A stretch of 64,000 nt of DNA from Pseudomonas koreensis. GTDB lineage: Bacteria; Pseudomonadota; Gammaproteobacteria; Pseudomonadales; Pseudomonadaceae. The notes under the pieces are model-generated. The model was not told the DNA's origin. It did not search any database and worked only from the letters and a program-made list of their open reading frames with translations. Positions 44,839 to 55,139 of the stretch are shown here, piece by piece (positions within the stretch are counted from its first letter, which is position 1; the number at the start of each line of letters is the position of its first letter). Both the position numbers and the translations under genes were made by a program. The DNA is taken from contig NZ_JAAQYM010000001.1 in the NCBI RefSeq assembly GCF_012986595.1, positions 744,001 through 808,000 on the forward strand, in the 5' to 3' direction.

Positions 44839-45618
44839 ATGCTGATGGTGATTTCCCCCGCCAAGACCCTCGATTACGAAACACCGCCGGCGACCCAGCG
44901 CTTTACCCAGCCGCAATACCTGGACCATTCCCAGGAGCTGATCCAGCAACTGCGCGAACTGAGCCCGGCGCAAATCAGCGAACTGATGCACGTGTCCGAC
45001 AAGATCGGCGGCCTCAACGCCGCTCGTTTCGGCAGCTGGACGCCCGCCTTCACTCCGGAAAACGCCAAGCAGGCCCTGCTCGCGTTCAAGGGTGACGTGT
45101 ACACCGGCCTCGACGCGCAATCGTTCAGCGAGGCCCAGTTCGACTACGCGCAACAGCACCTGCGCATGCTCTCTGGCCTCTATGGCCTGCTGCGTCCACT
45201 GGACTTGATGCAACCCTATCGTCTGGAAATGGGCACCAAACTGGCCAACGCCCGTGGCAAGGACCTGTACGCCTTCTGGGGCACGCGCATCAGCGAATGG
45301 CTCAACGAAGCGCTCGCCGAACAAGGCGACGACGTGCTGCTGAACCTGGCCTCCAACGAGTACTTTTCGGCGGTCAAGCGCAACGCCCTGAACGCGCGGA
45401 TCATCAACACCGAGTTCAAGGACCTGAAGAACGGCCAGTACAAGATCATCAGCTTCTATGCGAAGAAGGCCCGGGGCCTGATGAGCCGTTTCGTGATTCA
45501 GGAGCAGATCAACGATCCGGCTGCCCTCAAACAGTTCGATGTGCAGGGTTATCGCTACAGCGCCGAACAGTCCAAACCGGACAATCTGGTGTTTCTGCGC
45601 GATCACGCCCCTGAATAA
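44839..45618 (+). CDS. yaaA: Peroxide stress protein YaaA
   Basis: 259 residues from ATG 44839 ([20 protein letters not shown]), with AAAGGAG eight bases upstream. YaaA/DUF328 proteins lower free iron and protect DNA and proteins during hydrogen peroxide stress in E. coli. [19 protein letters not shown] and [15 protein letters not shown] are family signatures. Transcribed toward the alginate region. A perfect hairpin follows. Confidence 0.94.
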   Translation: MLMVISPAKTLDYETPPATQRFTQPQYLDHSQELIQQLRELSPAQISELMHVSDKIGGLNAARFGSWTPAFTPENAKQALLAFKGDVYTGLDAQSFSEAQFDYAQQHLRMLSGLYGLLRPLDLMQPYRLEMGTKLANARGKDLYAFWGTRISEWLNEALAEQGDDVLLNLASNEYFSAVKRNALNARIINTEFKDLKNGQYKIISFYAKKARGLMSRFVIQEQINDPAALKQFDVQGYRYSAEQSKPDNLVFLRDHAPE

Positions 45619-45629
45619 AGCATGCCCAT

Positions 45630-45659
45630 TGCACGACTCTTTCTATAAAGAGTCGTGCA
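45630..45659. terminator. Perfect hairpin after yaaA
   Basis: A 13-bp perfect stem (TGCACGACTCTTT / AAAGAGTCGTGCA) with loop CTAT, 11 bases after the yaaA stop. There is no T run after it, so it may protect the 3' end rather than terminate. A third GCACGAC copy follows at 45664. Confidence 0.6.
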
Positions 45660-46428
45660 GCTCGCACGACGTCAAAAATCCCCCGCTACATTTCGCCGAT
45701 TTATTGGCGCCATAAAACCGACCTCCCCAATTCTAATTTTAGTTTCACTCGACAGCCGCACTTTTTTTCAGTAGTGGCACGTAAAATTTTTTACGGTAGT
45801 GGCACAAAACTATCTAGCTCGATTACGCACCGATTAATAAAGGCCCAAATCGAAAGTGCTATCAAATTGAGACCAGTGCCATCTTTGGCAATATTTCAAA
45901 AAATTTCAGATTTCGCGATGAGTGGGTAGGAACTATGTCCAAATGCATAGCTCATACCACCGGTAACGATTCTCACCGAGTTTGTACGAGATAACTTACG
46001 CAGAGCGGAGAACCATGTAACCAAGTTGTCACAGCAACTTGCCTAGATGGTTCACTCATCTGATGAACTAGCGATGGATAGGTGATACGCACCAGAAACA
46101 TCCTCTACAAGGCCGAGGCTGCGCCCCTGTAAACGTGCTCGCCTGAGCACCCAACCGCTTGATCTACGGGCTTTTCGCCCGACATCAGGTGGACTGAACA
46201 CATGCACAAGAGTCTTTCTACAAGAAGATCGGCTGCATAACAGGGCAAGCAATAACAATCAGGCCTAGTTGCGCACATCTTGAGTGCACTTATTTAGACA
46301 CTCGGAACTTAGTATGCCTGCACACGGCATTGTGGCGCCTGTTTGCCGCACTTTCGAGTGCACTACGACCGCTGAACACCATTAACTCCGGCCATCTAAT
46401 GGCCTGATAAAACACAGAGGTAATTGCG
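45660..46428 (+). promoter_or_regulatory. algD upstream region with structured leader
   Basis: About 770 bases with lower G+C than the flanking genes and no credible gene. Contents: direct repeat GTAGTGGCAC (45771-45780 and 45796-45805) around GTAAAA/TTTTAC; an AlgU-like promoter candidate near 45930; hairpins AAGTTG/CAACTT (46023-46040) and GTGCTC/GAGCAC (46135-46150); repeated GAGTGCACT (46282-46290 and 46356-46364); and a perfect palindrome GGCCATCTAATGGCC (46390-46404) just before the ribosome-binding site. The length fits the long algD control regions known from other pseudomonads (AlgU, AlgR, AmrZ); individual binding sites could not be assigned. Confidence 0.75.
45929..45956 (+). promoter_or_regulatory. 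Candidate AlgU (sigma-22) promoter of algD
   Basis: GGAACTA, 16-base spacer, TCATA, against the AlgU consensus GAACTT-N16/17-TCtgA. This would give a leader of about 465 bases. A second GGAACTT at 46304-46310 matches the -35 perfectly but has no good -10. Which is used is undecided. Confidence 0.4.
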
Positions 46429-47745
46429 ATGCGCATCAGCATATTTGGTTTGGGTTACGTTGGCGCAGTGTGTGCCGGTTGCCTGTCTGCACGGGGCCAT
46501 GACGTGGTTGGCGTCGATGTTGCCAAAGACAAGATCGACATGATCAACGCCGGCAAGTCGCCGATTGTTGAACCAGGTCTGGGTGAACTTCTGGCCCAGG
46601 GTATCGAGACCGGTCGTCTGCGCGGTACCACCAACTTCGCCGAGGCGATTCGTGACACCGACCTGTCGATGATCTGCGTCGGTACACCGAGCAAGAAGAA
46701 CGGCGACCTGGAACTGAACTACATCGAGGCCGTGTGCCGCGAGATCGGTTTCGTGCTGCGTGAAAAAACCACCCGCCACACCATCGTGGTCCGCAGCACC
46801 GTGCTGCCGGGCACCGTCGCCAACGTGGTGATCCCGATTCTCGAAGACTGCTCGGGCAAGAAGGCCGGCGTCGACTTCGGCGTCGCGGTCAACCCGGAAT
46901 TCCTGCGTGAATCCACCGCGATCAAGGACTACGACCTGCCACCGATGACCGTCATCGGCGAGTTCGACAAGGCTTCGGGCGACGTTCTGCAATCGCTGTA
47001 CGAAGAACTCGACGCACCGATCATCCGCAAGGACATCGCCGTCGCCGAGATGATCAAGTACACCTGCAACGTCTGGCACGCGACCAAAGTGACCTTCGCC
47101 AACGAGATCGGCAACATCGCCAAAGCGGTCGGCGTCGATGGCCGTGAAGTGATGGACGTGGTCTGCCAGGACAAGACCCTCAACCTGTCCCAGTACTACA
47201 TGCGCCCGGGCTTCGCCTTCGGCGGTTCGTGCCTGCCCAAAGACGTGCGCGCCCTGACCTACCGTGCCGGTTCGCTGGACGTCGAAGCACCGCTGCTCAA
47301 CTCGCTGATGCGCAGTAACGAATCGCAAGTGCAGAACGCCTTCGACATCGTTGAAAGCCACGACAAACGCAAAGTCGCCCTGCTCGGTCTGAGCTTCAAG
47401 GCCGGTACCGATGACCTGCGCGAAAGCCCGCTGGTGGAACTGGCCGAAATGCTGATCGGCAAGGGCTACGACCTGAGCATCTACGACAGCAACGTCGAGT
47501 ACGCCCGTGTCCACGGCGCGAACAAGGACTACATCGAGTCGAAGATCCCGCACGTGTCGTCCCTGCTCAACTCGGACTTCGATTCGGTGATCAATAACTC
47601 CGACGTGATCATCCTCGGCAACCGCGACGAGAAATTCCGCTCGCTGGCCCAGGAAGCACCGCAAGGCAAACAGGTCATCGACCTGGTCGGCTTCATGGCC
47701 AAAGCCACCAACGCCGGTACTCGCACCGAAGGCATTTGCTGGTAA
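46429..47745 (+). CDS. algD: GDP-mannose 6-dehydrogenase
   Basis: 438 residues. Four-electron oxidation of GDP-mannose to GDP-mannuronic acid, the committed step of alginate synthesis. NAD-binding FGLGYVGAVCAGCL near the N-terminus; catalytic C268 in FGGSCLPKD; conserved YTCNVWHATKVTFANEI helix. First gene of the 12-gene operon, with AGAGG upstream of ATG. The long controlled leader precedes it and a perfect inverted repeat follows. Confidence 0.98.
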   Translation: MRISIFGLGYVGAVCAGCLSARGHDVVGVDVAKDKIDMINAGKSPIVEPGLGELLAQGIETGRLRGTTNFAEAIRDTDLSMICVGTPSKKNGDLELNYIEAVCREIGFVLREKTTRHTIVVRSTVLPGTVANVVIPILEDCSGKKAGVDFGVAVNPEFLRESTAIKDYDLPPMTVIGEFDKASGDVLQSLYEELDAPIIRKDIAVAEMIKYTCNVWHATKVTFANEIGNIAKAVGVDGREVMDVVCQDKTLNLSQYYMRPGFAFGGSCLPKDVRALTYRAGSLDVEAPLLNSLMRSNESQVQNAFDIVESHDKRKVALLGLSFKAGTDDLRESPLVELAEMLIGKGYDLSIYDSNVEYARVHGANKDYIESKIPHVSSLLNSDFDSVINNSDVIILGNRDEKFRSLAQEAPQGKQVIDLVGFMAKATNAGTRTEGICW

Positions 47746-47763
47746 GGCAGCAGCAAGCCTCAA

Positions 47764-47806
47764 GCTTCAAGCCGCAAGCAAAAGCACCTCGCTTGCGGCT
47801 TGAAGC
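47764..47806. repeat. 16-bp perfect inverted repeat between algD and alg8
   Basis: GCTTCAAGCCGCAAGC and GCTTGCGGCTTGAAGC around an 11-base loop. It differs from the three REPIN families. It fills most of the 76-base algD-alg8 gap and would form a strong hairpin in the operon mRNA. Confidence 0.9.
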
Positions 47807-47821
47807 CTCCATCACCTTCGG

Positions 47822-49312
47822 ATGACGCTGATGAGCAAGCTCAAACATTTTTTTCTGCAATCAGCCGGCTGGCTTTTTTATCTCAGTCTGCTGATGGGCC
47901 TGGCCTTGATGCTGCCCACGTCCACATTCGACTCCGAGTCGAAAGACTTCATTTTCCTGATTGGCGCCGTGGGTATCTGGCGCTATTCGATGGGTGCTAC
48001 GCACTTTGTGCGCGGCATGATTTTTCTCTACATCGTCTACCCGCACCTGCGCCGCAAAGTGCGCAAGCTGGGTAAAGCGGCGGACCCGTCGCATGTGTTT
48101 CTGATGGTCACCAGTTTCCGTATCGACGCGCTGACCACGGCGCAGGTCTACAGCTCGGTGATCCGCGAAGCCATCGACTGCGAACTGCCGACCACCGTGG
48201 TCTGCTCGATCGTCGAAATGTCCGACGAGCTGCTGGTCAAAGCGCTGTGGGCGCGGATGAATCCGCCAGACCGGGTCAAGCTCGACTTCGTGCGCATTCC
48301 CGGCACCGGCAAGCGCGATGGCCTGGCTTATGGTTTCCGCGCGATCTCCCGTCACCTGCCGGACGACCGCGCGGTGGTCGCCGTGATCGACGGCGACACC
48401 GTGCTCGGCGAAGGCACCGTGCGCAAGACCGTGCCGTGGTTCCAGCTGTTCGGCAACGTCGGCGGCCTGACCACCAACGAGTTCTGCGAAGTGCGCGGCG
48501 GCTACATCATGAGCGAATGGCACAAGCTGCGTTTCGCCCAGCGCCACATCAACATGTGCTCGATGGCCCTGTCCAAGCGCGTATTGACCATGACCGGTCG
48601 TATGTCGGTGTTCCGTGCCACCGTGGTGACCGACCCGGAATTCATCGCCGACGTCGAAAGCGACTCGCTGCAACACTGGCGCCTGGGCCGTTTCAAGTTC
48701 CTCACCGGCGACGACAAGTCGAGCTGGTTCAGCCTGATGCGCCTGGGTTACGACACCTTTTACGTGCCGGACGCGGCGATCAATACCGTTGAACACCCGC
48801 CGGAAAAGAGCTTCATCAAGGCCAGCCGCAAACTCATGTTCCGCTGGTACGGCAACAACCTGCGCCAGAACTCGCGAGCGCTGGGCCTGGGTGTGAAACG
48901 CCTCGGCGCCTTCACCTCGGTGGTGCTGTTCGACCAGCGCGTATCGATGTGGACGTCCTTGCTGGGCCTGACCGTGGCCATCATCGCCAGCTTCAAGTAC
49001 GGCGGCGCGTTCATCCTCGCCTACCTGCTGTGGATCGGCATCACCCGGCTGATTCTGACCCTGCTGCTGTCGTGCTCCGGTCACCGGATCGGCCCGGCTT
49101 ACCCGGTGATCCTCTATTACAACCAGATCGTCGGCGCGCTGGTGAAGATCTACGTGTTCTTCCGCCTCGACCAACAATCCTGGACTCGCCAACCCACTTC
49201 CCTGACCCGTGATCTCGCCAGCTTTCAACGTTGGTTCAACACCTGGTCGTCTCGGACCATGACCTTCTCCGCCGGCAGCATTTTCGTCGCCGTGCTGCTG
49301 ATGATGGTCTGA
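47822..49312 (+). CDS. alg8: Mannuronan synthase Alg8 (GT2 family)
   Basis: Inner-membrane glycosyltransferase polymerising GDP-mannuronate to polymannuronate. 496 residues (or 493 from the ATG at 47831, [10 protein letters not shown]). N-terminal helices (about 14-75), GT2 domain with the DGDT metal motif ([11 protein letters not shown]), [15 protein letters not shown] near the acceptor site, then C-terminal helices (about 375-420 and 475-494). Works with Alg44. Confidence 0.96.
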   Translation: MTLMSKLKHFFLQSAGWLFYLSLLMGLALMLPTSTFDSESKDFIFLIGAVGIWRYSMGATHFVRGMIFLYIVYPHLRRKVRKLGKAADPSHVFLMVTSFRIDALTTAQVYSSVIREAIDCELPTTVVCSIVEMSDELLVKALWARMNPPDRVKLDFVRIPGTGKRDGLAYGFRAISRHLPDDRAVVAVIDGDTVLGEGTVRKTVPWFQLFGNVGGLTTNEFCEVRGGYIMSEWHKLRFAQRHINMCSMALSKRVLTMTGRMSVFRATVVTDPEFIADVESDSLQHWRLGRFKFLTGDDKSSWFSLMRLGYDTFYVPDAAINTVEHPPEKSFIKASRKLMFRWYGNNLRQNSRALGLGVKRLGAFTSVVLFDQRVSMWTSLLGLTVAIIASFKYGGAFILAYLLWIGITRLILTLLLSCSGHRIGPAYPVILYYNQIVGALVKIYVFFRLDQQSWTRQPTSLTRDLASFQRWFNTWSSRTMTFSAGSIFVAVLLMMV

Positions 49313-49347
49313 CCCGCCCCTATTGAATTAACAAGGAAATCGCCCCT

Positions 49348-50517
49348 ATGAATACCGCCGTCAACGCCAACGTAGTGCATGAATCCGAAGCCCAGCGCCA
49401 ACACGCCCGCGTGAAAATCCCGGCCAAACTGCGCTTCTTCGGCCCTGACAGGACGCCAGTCGAAGCCCGGGTCCTGGACCTGTCCGCCGGTGGTCTGGCG
49501 TTCAACGCCGGGCAGATGCCGCTGACCCTCGGCGAGGTGTACAAGGCACGCCTGCAGTTCGTGATCGACAACCTCGGCCTGGCCATGGACGTCGAGCTGC
49601 AAGTGCGCTCCTACGACCGCCAGACCGGCCGCGCCGGTTGCCAGTTCCAGAATCTGGAACCACAGGACATCTCGACCCTGCGTCACCTGATCACCTCGCA
49701 CCTGGCCGGCGACATCGTCAGCATGGGTGAAGTGCTGGCGACCCTGCAGCGCGACAACTTCACCAAGGCGCGCAAGGTCAAGGACGGCGGCAGCGGCATG
49801 ACCCCGTTCGGGCGTCTGAAAGCGGTGACCTTCAGTGCCGGGATTTTCGCCGTCGGCTTGCTGGCCTTCGGTTTTGTCGCCAAATCGGTGTACGGCATGT
49901 ACTTCGTCAGTCACGCGCAGGCTGGTCTGGTCAGCGTACCGGGGATGAACATCACCATGCCGCGCGACGGCACCGTGCAGAGCCTGGTCAAGTCCGACGG
50001 CGTGGCGGCCAAAGGTGCCCCGCTGGCGACCTTCAGCACCAGCATGCTCGATGTGCTCAAGGGTCATCTGGACGAAGATCAACTGTCGCCGGCCAAGGTG
50101 GAAGAACTGTTCGGCAAACAGATGACCGGCACCCTGACCTCCCCTTGCGATTGCACCGTGGCCCAGCAACTGGTGGCGGACGGGCAGTACGCGAGCAAGG
50201 GCGACGTGATCTTCACCCTGGTACCGCGCAACACCCAGGCCACCGTCGATGCACGCTTCTCCTATCGCCAGTTCGGCGACGTGCGTCCGGGCACACCCGT
50301 CAGCTTCCAGATCGCCGGCGAAGACCAGACCCGCACCGGCAAGGTCGTCAGCAGCACCAGCCTGAAAAGCGCCGACCTGTCCTCCGACATCCGCGTGCAG
50401 ATCCAGCCGGACGAGCCGCTGGACAGCCGCTTCGCCGGTCGCCCGGTGGAAGTGAACAGCGACCGTGGCCCGAACCTGAACTGGCTGATCGACAAAGCCA
50501 CGGCTGCCGGTCTTTAA
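49348..50517 (+). CDS. alg44: Alginate polymerisation co-factor Alg44 (PilZ)
   Basis: 389 residues. The cytoplasmic PilZ domain (about 14-120) binds c-di-GMP: R17 and R21 in RQHAR, and D44/S46 in DLSAGG, the same positions as in P. aeruginosa Alg44. One membrane helix (about 160-185) and a periplasmic barrel-sandwich domain resembling membrane-fusion proteins follow. Makes alginate polymerisation depend on c-di-GMP. Confidence 0.97.
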   Translation: MNTAVNANVVHESEAQRQHARVKIPAKLRFFGPDRTPVEARVLDLSAGGLAFNAGQMPLTLGEVYKARLQFVIDNLGLAMDVELQVRSYDRQTGRAGCQFQNLEPQDISTLRHLITSHLAGDIVSMGEVLATLQRDNFTKARKVKDGGSGMTPFGRLKAVTFSAGIFAVGLLAFGFVAKSVYGMYFVSHAQAGLVSVPGMNITMPRDGTVQSLVKSDGVAAKGAPLATFSTSMLDVLKGHLDEDQLSPAKVEELFGKQMTGTLTSPCDCTVAQQLVADGQYASKGDVIFTLVPRNTQATVDARFSYRQFGDVRPGTPVSFQIAGEDQTRTGKVVSSTSLKSADLSSDIRVQIQPDEPLDSRFAGRPVEVNSDRGPNLNWLIDKATAAGL

Positions 50518-50526
50518 GTCGAGGAC

Positions 50527-52032
50527 ATGCCTGTGACTACTCATATCTTCAACACACCGCCGACCCTGTGGGAGCGAGCCTGCTCGCGATGGGAGCGCCG
50601 CGGTTTGTCTGATGTACCGAGTTGCCTGAATCGCGAGCAGGCTCACTCCTACATGGGAACAGTGTGTGCCTTGGCATTGGCAGTCAGTCTGGCCGGTTGC
50701 GCCGGCCTGCCCGACCAGCGTCTGGCCAACGAAGCGCTCAAGCGCGGCGACACGGCCACCGCCGCGCAGAACTACCGCGCGCTGGCGGACTTGGGTTACA
50801 GCGAAGCGCAAGTCGGCCTCGCCGATATCCAGGTCGACAGCCGCGACCCCGCGCAGATCAAGCAGGCCGAGGCGACCTACCGCGCTGCCGCCGACGTTTC
50901 GCCACGGGCCCAGGCCCGTCTCGGGCGCCTGCTGGTGGCCAAGCCAGGCTCTACCGAGGCTGAGCATCACGAAGCCGAAAGCCTGCTGAAAAAGGCCGCC
51001 GCCCATGGCGAAGGCAATACCTTGATCCCGCTGGCGATGCTGTACCTGCAATACCCGCACAGTTTCCCCAACATCAACGCCCAGCGGCAGATCGATCAGT
51101 GGCGCAAATCCGGTTACCCGGAAGCGGGTCTGGCGCAGGTGCTGCTGTATCGCACCCAGGGCACTTACGACCAGCATCTGGATGACGTGGAAAAGATCTG
51201 CAAAGCCGCGCTCAACAGCACCGACATCTGCTACGTCGAACTGGCCACGGTCTATCAGAAACGTGCCCAGCCGGAGCAACAGGCCGAGCTGATCAAGCAG
51301 ATGCAGGCCGGTTACAGCCGTGGCACGGTCAGCGCGCAGCGCGTCGATTCGGTGGCCCGCGTGCTGGCCGATGCGACCCTGGGCAAGACCGACGAGAAGA
51401 CCGCGCAAGCGCTGCTTGAACCGACCGCCCCGGGCTACCCGGCGTCGTGGGTGACCCTCGCGCAACTGCTCTACGACTTCCCGGAACTGGGTGACGTCGA
51501 TCAGATGATGCAGTACCTGGACAACGGCCGCGCCGCCGATCAGCCGCGCGCCGAACTGTTGCTGGGCAAGCTCTACTACGAAGGCAAACTGGTCCCGGCC
51601 GACGCGAAAGTCGCCGAAGAACACTTCCAGAAAGCCGTTGGCCGCGAAGTCGCCGCCGACTACTACCTCGGCCAGATCTATCGCCGTGGTTACCTGGGCA
51701 AGGTCTATCCGCAGAAGGCCCTCGACCATCTGCTGACCGCCGCGCGCAACGGCCAGAACAGCGCCGATTTCGCCATTGCCCAACTGTTTTCCCAAGGAAA
51801 GGGCACCCAGCCCGACCCGCTCAACGCCTACGTGTTCAGTCAGTTGGCCAAGGCGCAGAACACCCCGCAAGCCGATGAACTGGCGACCACCCTCGCAGCG
51901 CAATTGCCGCCCGAGCGTCTGGCCGAAGCCCAGCGCCTGCTGCAACAGGAACAGGCCAGCCGTGGCGCCTTGAACCAGAACACGCTGCAACTGCACGCCC
52001 TGCAAGAAGAAGACGGCGAGGAATCCCTATGA
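50527..52032 (+). CDS. algK: Alginate outer-membrane lipoprotein AlgK with a REPIN inside its 5' coding region
   Basis: TPR/Sel1-repeat lipoprotein that places the AlgE porin and links it to AlgX. The body from [20 protein letters not shown] to the end (about 440 residues) is normal. The N-terminus is not: from ATG 50527 the first 42 codons include an 88-base REPIN (50566-50653), read as [20 protein letters not shown] and so on. Next come a hydrophobic stretch and the lipobox LAGC (Cys at codon 58). Alternatively translation starts at ATG 50653, giving a signal peptide without positive charges and a weak ribosome-binding site. Start uncertain; export efficiency may be changed. Confidence 0.93.
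   Translation: MPVTTHIFNTPPTLWERACSRWERRGLSDVPSCLNREQAHSYMGTVCALALAVSLAGCAGLPDQRLANEALKRGDTATAAQNYRALADLGYSEAQVGLADIQVDSRDPAQIKQAEATYRAAADVSPRAQARLGRLLVAKPGSTEAEHHEAESLLKKAAAHGEGNTLIPLAMLYLQYPHSFPNINAQRQIDQWRKSGYPEAGLAQVLLYRTQGTYDQHLDDVEKICKAALNSTDICYVELATVYQKRAQPEQQAELIKQMQAGYSRGTVSAQRVDSVARVLADATLGKTDEKTAQALLEPTAPGYPASWVTLAQLLYDFPELGDVDQMMQYLDNGRAADQPRAELLLGKLYYEGKLVPADAKVAEEHFQKAVGREVAADYYLGQIYRRGYLGKVYPQKALDHLLTAARNGQNSADFAIAQLFSQGKGTQPDPLNAYVFSQLAKAQNTPQADELATTLAAQLPPERLAEAQRLLQQEQASRGALNQNTLQLHALQEEDGEESL
50566..50653. repeat. REPIN family C (copy 3), inside algK
   Basis: GTGGGAGCGAGCCTGCTCGC at the left and TCGCGAGCAGGCTCACTCCT at the right, about 40 bases between. It is in frame with algK (no stop) and sits between the alg44-proximal start codon and the lipobox. 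Confidence 0.92.
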
Positions 52033-53516
52033 AGTTGAATCCCTTTGTGAAGGCCGGCATTGGCCTCACCTTCGCGCTGATCTGGTCTTGCCCGACACTG
52101 GCCGCGATGACTGAAAGCAAAAACTTCGGCCTGGAAGTGAAAATCACCGGCCAGTCCGAAGACGACCGCGACCTCGGCACGGCCCCCGGTGGCGACGTCA
52201 ACGGTGTGGGCCTGGACCTGCGTCCGTGGGTCTACGGCGAAAGCGGCGCGTGGAGCGCCTACGCCATGGGCCAGGCCGTGACCTCGACCGACATCATCGA
52301 GACCGACACCCTGCAGCAGTCCGACACCGACGGCACCCAGGCCACCGACAACGGTGATCGCAAGACCAAGAAAAACTACCTGGCGATGCGCGAGTTCTGG
52401 GTCGGCTACAGCGGCCTCACGCCTTACCCGGGCGAGATGCTCAAGTTCGGTCGCCAGCGTCTGCGCAACGACGACGGCCAGTGGCGCGACACCAACATCG
52501 AAGCGCTGAACTGGACCTTCGACACCACCTTGTTGCGCGCCAACGTCGGTGTGGCCGAACGCTTCAGCGAATACCGCACCGACCTCAAAGAGCTGGCGCC
52601 GAAAGACAAGGATCGCCTGCACGCCTACGCCGACGCCGCTTACCAGTGGACGCCGGGGCAATGGGTCGGCATTCGCGGCCACCACACCCACGATGACGGC
52701 AAACTCGATTACGCCGAACCGGGTGTGCCCCGCGACTCGCTCGACAAGACCCAGAACGGTGACATCAGCTGGCTCGGCCTGACCGCCGACAGCGACGCCT
52801 ACAACTGGCGCAACACCAACACCGTCAACTACTGGGGCAGCATCACCGGCATGAGCGGCGACCGCGACTCGGTCAACCCGCTGAACTCAGACGGCAGCGC
52901 CCCGGCACAAGCCAAGCGCAGTGACGACATCAACGGCTGGGCCACCGACCTCGGCGTGCGCCTGCGCCTCGATCCGCAGTGGCAGGTCGGTGCGGCGTAT
53001 GCCCGCGCCAGCGCCGATTACCAACAGAACGGTCTGGAGAGCAACCGCTCCAACTACACCGGTACGCGCTCGCGAGTGCACCGTTTCGGCGAAGCGTTCC
53101 GTGGCGAGATGAGCAACATGCAGACCGCCACCCTGTTCGGTTCGTGGATGCTCAACGACCAGTACGACGCCAGCCTGATCTACCACAAGTTCTGGCGCGT
53201 GGACGGCAACAAGCCGGTGGGCAGCAACGGCATCAACGCCGTGGAAAACAACACCGACGACGTTACTGGCGCGATCCTCTCCAGCACCTCGCTGCCGCTG
53301 CAGGATGGCAACAAGGACCTGGGGCAGGAGATGGACCTGGTGGTCACCAAATACTTCAAGCAAGGCCTGCTGCCGGCGGCGTTGAGCCAGTCGATCGACG
53401 AGCCTTCGGCCCTCGTGCGCTTCCGTGGCGGCGTGTTCAAGCCGGGTGATGCCTATGGCAGCCAGGTTGATTCGTACATGCACCGCGCGTTCATCGACGT
53501 GATCTGGCGCTTCTGA
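52029..53516 (+). CDS. algE: Alginate export porin AlgE
   Basis: 18-stranded outer-membrane beta-barrel that secretes alginate. 495 residues with signal peptide [20 protein letters not shown] (cleavage after about LAA, residue 26). Alternating aromatic/polar strands and a terminal Phe (DVIWRF) as needed for barrel insertion. Starts within the algK stop (ATGA overlap). Confidence 0.96.
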   Translation: MKLNPFVKAGIGLTFALIWSCPTLAAMTESKNFGLEVKITGQSEDDRDLGTAPGGDVNGVGLDLRPWVYGESGAWSAYAMGQAVTSTDIIETDTLQQSDTDGTQATDNGDRKTKKNYLAMREFWVGYSGLTPYPGEMLKFGRQRLRNDDGQWRDTNIEALNWTFDTTLLRANVGVAERFSEYRTDLKELAPKDKDRLHAYADAAYQWTPGQWVGIRGHHTHDDGKLDYAEPGVPRDSLDKTQNGDISWLGLTADSDAYNWRNTNTVNYWGSITGMSGDRDSVNPLNSDGSAPAQAKRSDDINGWATDLGVRLRLDPQWQVGAAYARASADYQQNGLESNRSNYTGTRSRVHRFGEAFRGEMSNMQTATLFGSWMLNDQYDASLIYHKFWRVDGNKPVGSNGINAVENNTDDVTGAILSSTSLPLQDGNKDLGQEMDLVVTKYFKQGLLPAALSQSIDEPSALVRFRGGVFKPGDAYGSQVDSYMHRAFIDVIWRF

Positions 53517-53542
53517 TGCAAACCGCCAAGGGAGTGCCCGAC

Positions 53543-55129
53543 ATGCACCATGCAAGGAAAGGCTCGCTCAGCCTGTTGGCCGGCGCCATGCTGCTGGCCT
53601 CCGCTGGCGCCTTCGCCACGGTGGAACCGGCTGTGCCTCAACAGGGCAAACCGGTGACCACCGCCAAAGAGCTGCAACAAGCCAAGACCTACACCGTCAG
53701 CAGCGCGCCGACCGAGGCGCTGGAACTGGCCAAGCCGAAACTGCCTGACCTGTCCGGCTTCACCGCCGAGGCCGCCGCCGCGAAGATCAACCGCAGCAAA
53801 GCGGGCAAGATCAGCGTGCGCCGGATGATGCAGGAAGACGCCCTGAAAGACTTCATCGGCGGCGACAACAAGATGGCCGAATGGGTGGTGCGTCAGCACG
53901 GCATCCCGCAGGCGATCTTCGTTGACGACGGCTATATGAACCTCAAGGATCTGGCGCAGAAACTGCCCAAGCAGTACTTCAGCGAAACCTCGCCGGGCGT
54001 GTACCTGGCGAAGCTGCCGATCGTGGTCGGCCGCAAAGGCATCCTCGAAATCGACGGCCAGACCCAGGAGTTGCGTCTGTCGCAAGAGGCCGGTTCGTTC
54101 CTGGTCAACGACGGACAGTTGTTCGTGCGTGACACCAAGGTCACCGGCTGGCGCGAGAAGGACAATGGCCCGGCAACCTTCCGTTCGCCGAAGGAATTCC
54201 GGCCGTTCCTGCTGGCCTGGGGTGGCACCGAGACCTACATCGTCAACAGCAAGATGGCCAGCTTCGGCTACGCCAACAGTAAGTCGTACGGGGTGAGTAT
54301 TTCCCAGTACACGCCAAACATGGCCAAGGTGCTCAAGCGTCCCGAGCCGACCGGCTGGATCGTCGGCTCCGAGTTCTCCGACATGTGGTACGGCTTCTAT
54401 TGCTACGAGACCCGCGACTTCGTGGTCAAGGGCAACACCTACAAGGACAACATCGTCTACGGCATCGACCCACATGACCGTTCCCACGGTCTGATCATTG
54501 CCGAGAACACCGTCCACGGTACGAAGAAGAAGCACGGGATCATTATTTCCCGTGAGGTCAACGACAGCTTCATCTTCAACAACAAGAGCTTCGACAACCA
54601 CCTCTCGGGCCTGGTGATCGACCGTAACAGCGTCAACAACATCATTGCCTACAACGAGATCTACAAGAACCACACCGACGGCATCACCCTCTACGAGTCT
54701 GCCGACAACCTGCTGTGGGGCAACAAGGTCATCAGCAACAAGCGCCACGGCATCCGCATTCGTAACAGCGTGAACATCCGCCTCTACGAAAACGTCGCCA
54801 TGGCCAACGGTTTGACCGGCGTCTACGGCCACATCAAGGACCTGACCGACACCGACCGTGACATCAAGCTCGACCCGTTCGACGCCCAGGTCTCGCTGAT
54901 CGTGGTCGGCGGTGAACTGGCGGCCAACGGCAGCGGCCCGCTGTCGATCGATTCGCCCTTGAGTGTCGAGCTGTATCGCGTGTCGATGCTGGCGCCGACC
55001 AAATCCAGCGGCATCAGCTTCAACGGCATCCTCGGCGAGCGCCAGGATGAAATTCTCGACCTGCTGGTGCGCCAGCAGAAAGCCGTGCTGATCGACCCTG
55101 TCGAACGCCAGACCGAACTGCAGGACTGA
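53543..55129 (+). CDS. algG: Mannuronan C5-epimerase AlgG
   Basis: Converts mannuronate to guluronate residues in the periplasmic polymer. Start chosen at ATG 53543 (MHHARKGSLSLLAGAM), with GGGAG upstream; an in-frame ATG at 53516 within the algE stop would add nine residues. 528 residues with signal peptide, right-handed beta-helix (CASH-type repeats, about 250-450), and the catalytic DPHD motif at 309-312 followed by RSHGLII. Also needed for the export complex. Confidence 0.96.
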   Translation: MHHARKGSLSLLAGAMLLASAGAFATVEPAVPQQGKPVTTAKELQQAKTYTVSSAPTEALELAKPKLPDLSGFTAEAAAAKINRSKAGKISVRRMMQEDALKDFIGGDNKMAEWVVRQHGIPQAIFVDDGYMNLKDLAQKLPKQYFSETSPGVYLAKLPIVVGRKGILEIDGQTQELRLSQEAGSFLVNDGQLFVRDTKVTGWREKDNGPATFRSPKEFRPFLLAWGGTETYIVNSKMASFGYANSKSYGVSISQYTPNMAKVLKRPEPTGWIVGSEFSDMWYGFYCYETRDFVVKGNTYKDNIVYGIDPHDRSHGLIIAENTVHGTKKKHGIIISREVNDSFIFNNKSFDNHLSGLVIDRNSVNNIIAYNEIYKNHTDGITLYESADNLLWGNKVISNKRHGIRIRNSVNIRLYENVAMANGLTGVYGHIKDLTDTDRDIKLDPFDAQVSLIVVGGELAANGSGPLSIDSPLSVELYRVSMLAPTKSSGISFNGILGERQDEILDLLVRQQKAVLIDPVERQTELQD

Positions 55130-55139
55130 GGATAATTTT

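Noticed and set aside
46052..46258. 68-codon minus-strand frame upstream of algD
   Set aside because: Lies in the AT-richer algD control region with several hairpins, no ribosome-binding site and no recognisable protein character.
49225..52005. 926-codon minus-strand open frame across alg44-algK
   Set aside because: Shadow of the alginate genes, with repeat-encoded peptide from the REPIN inside.
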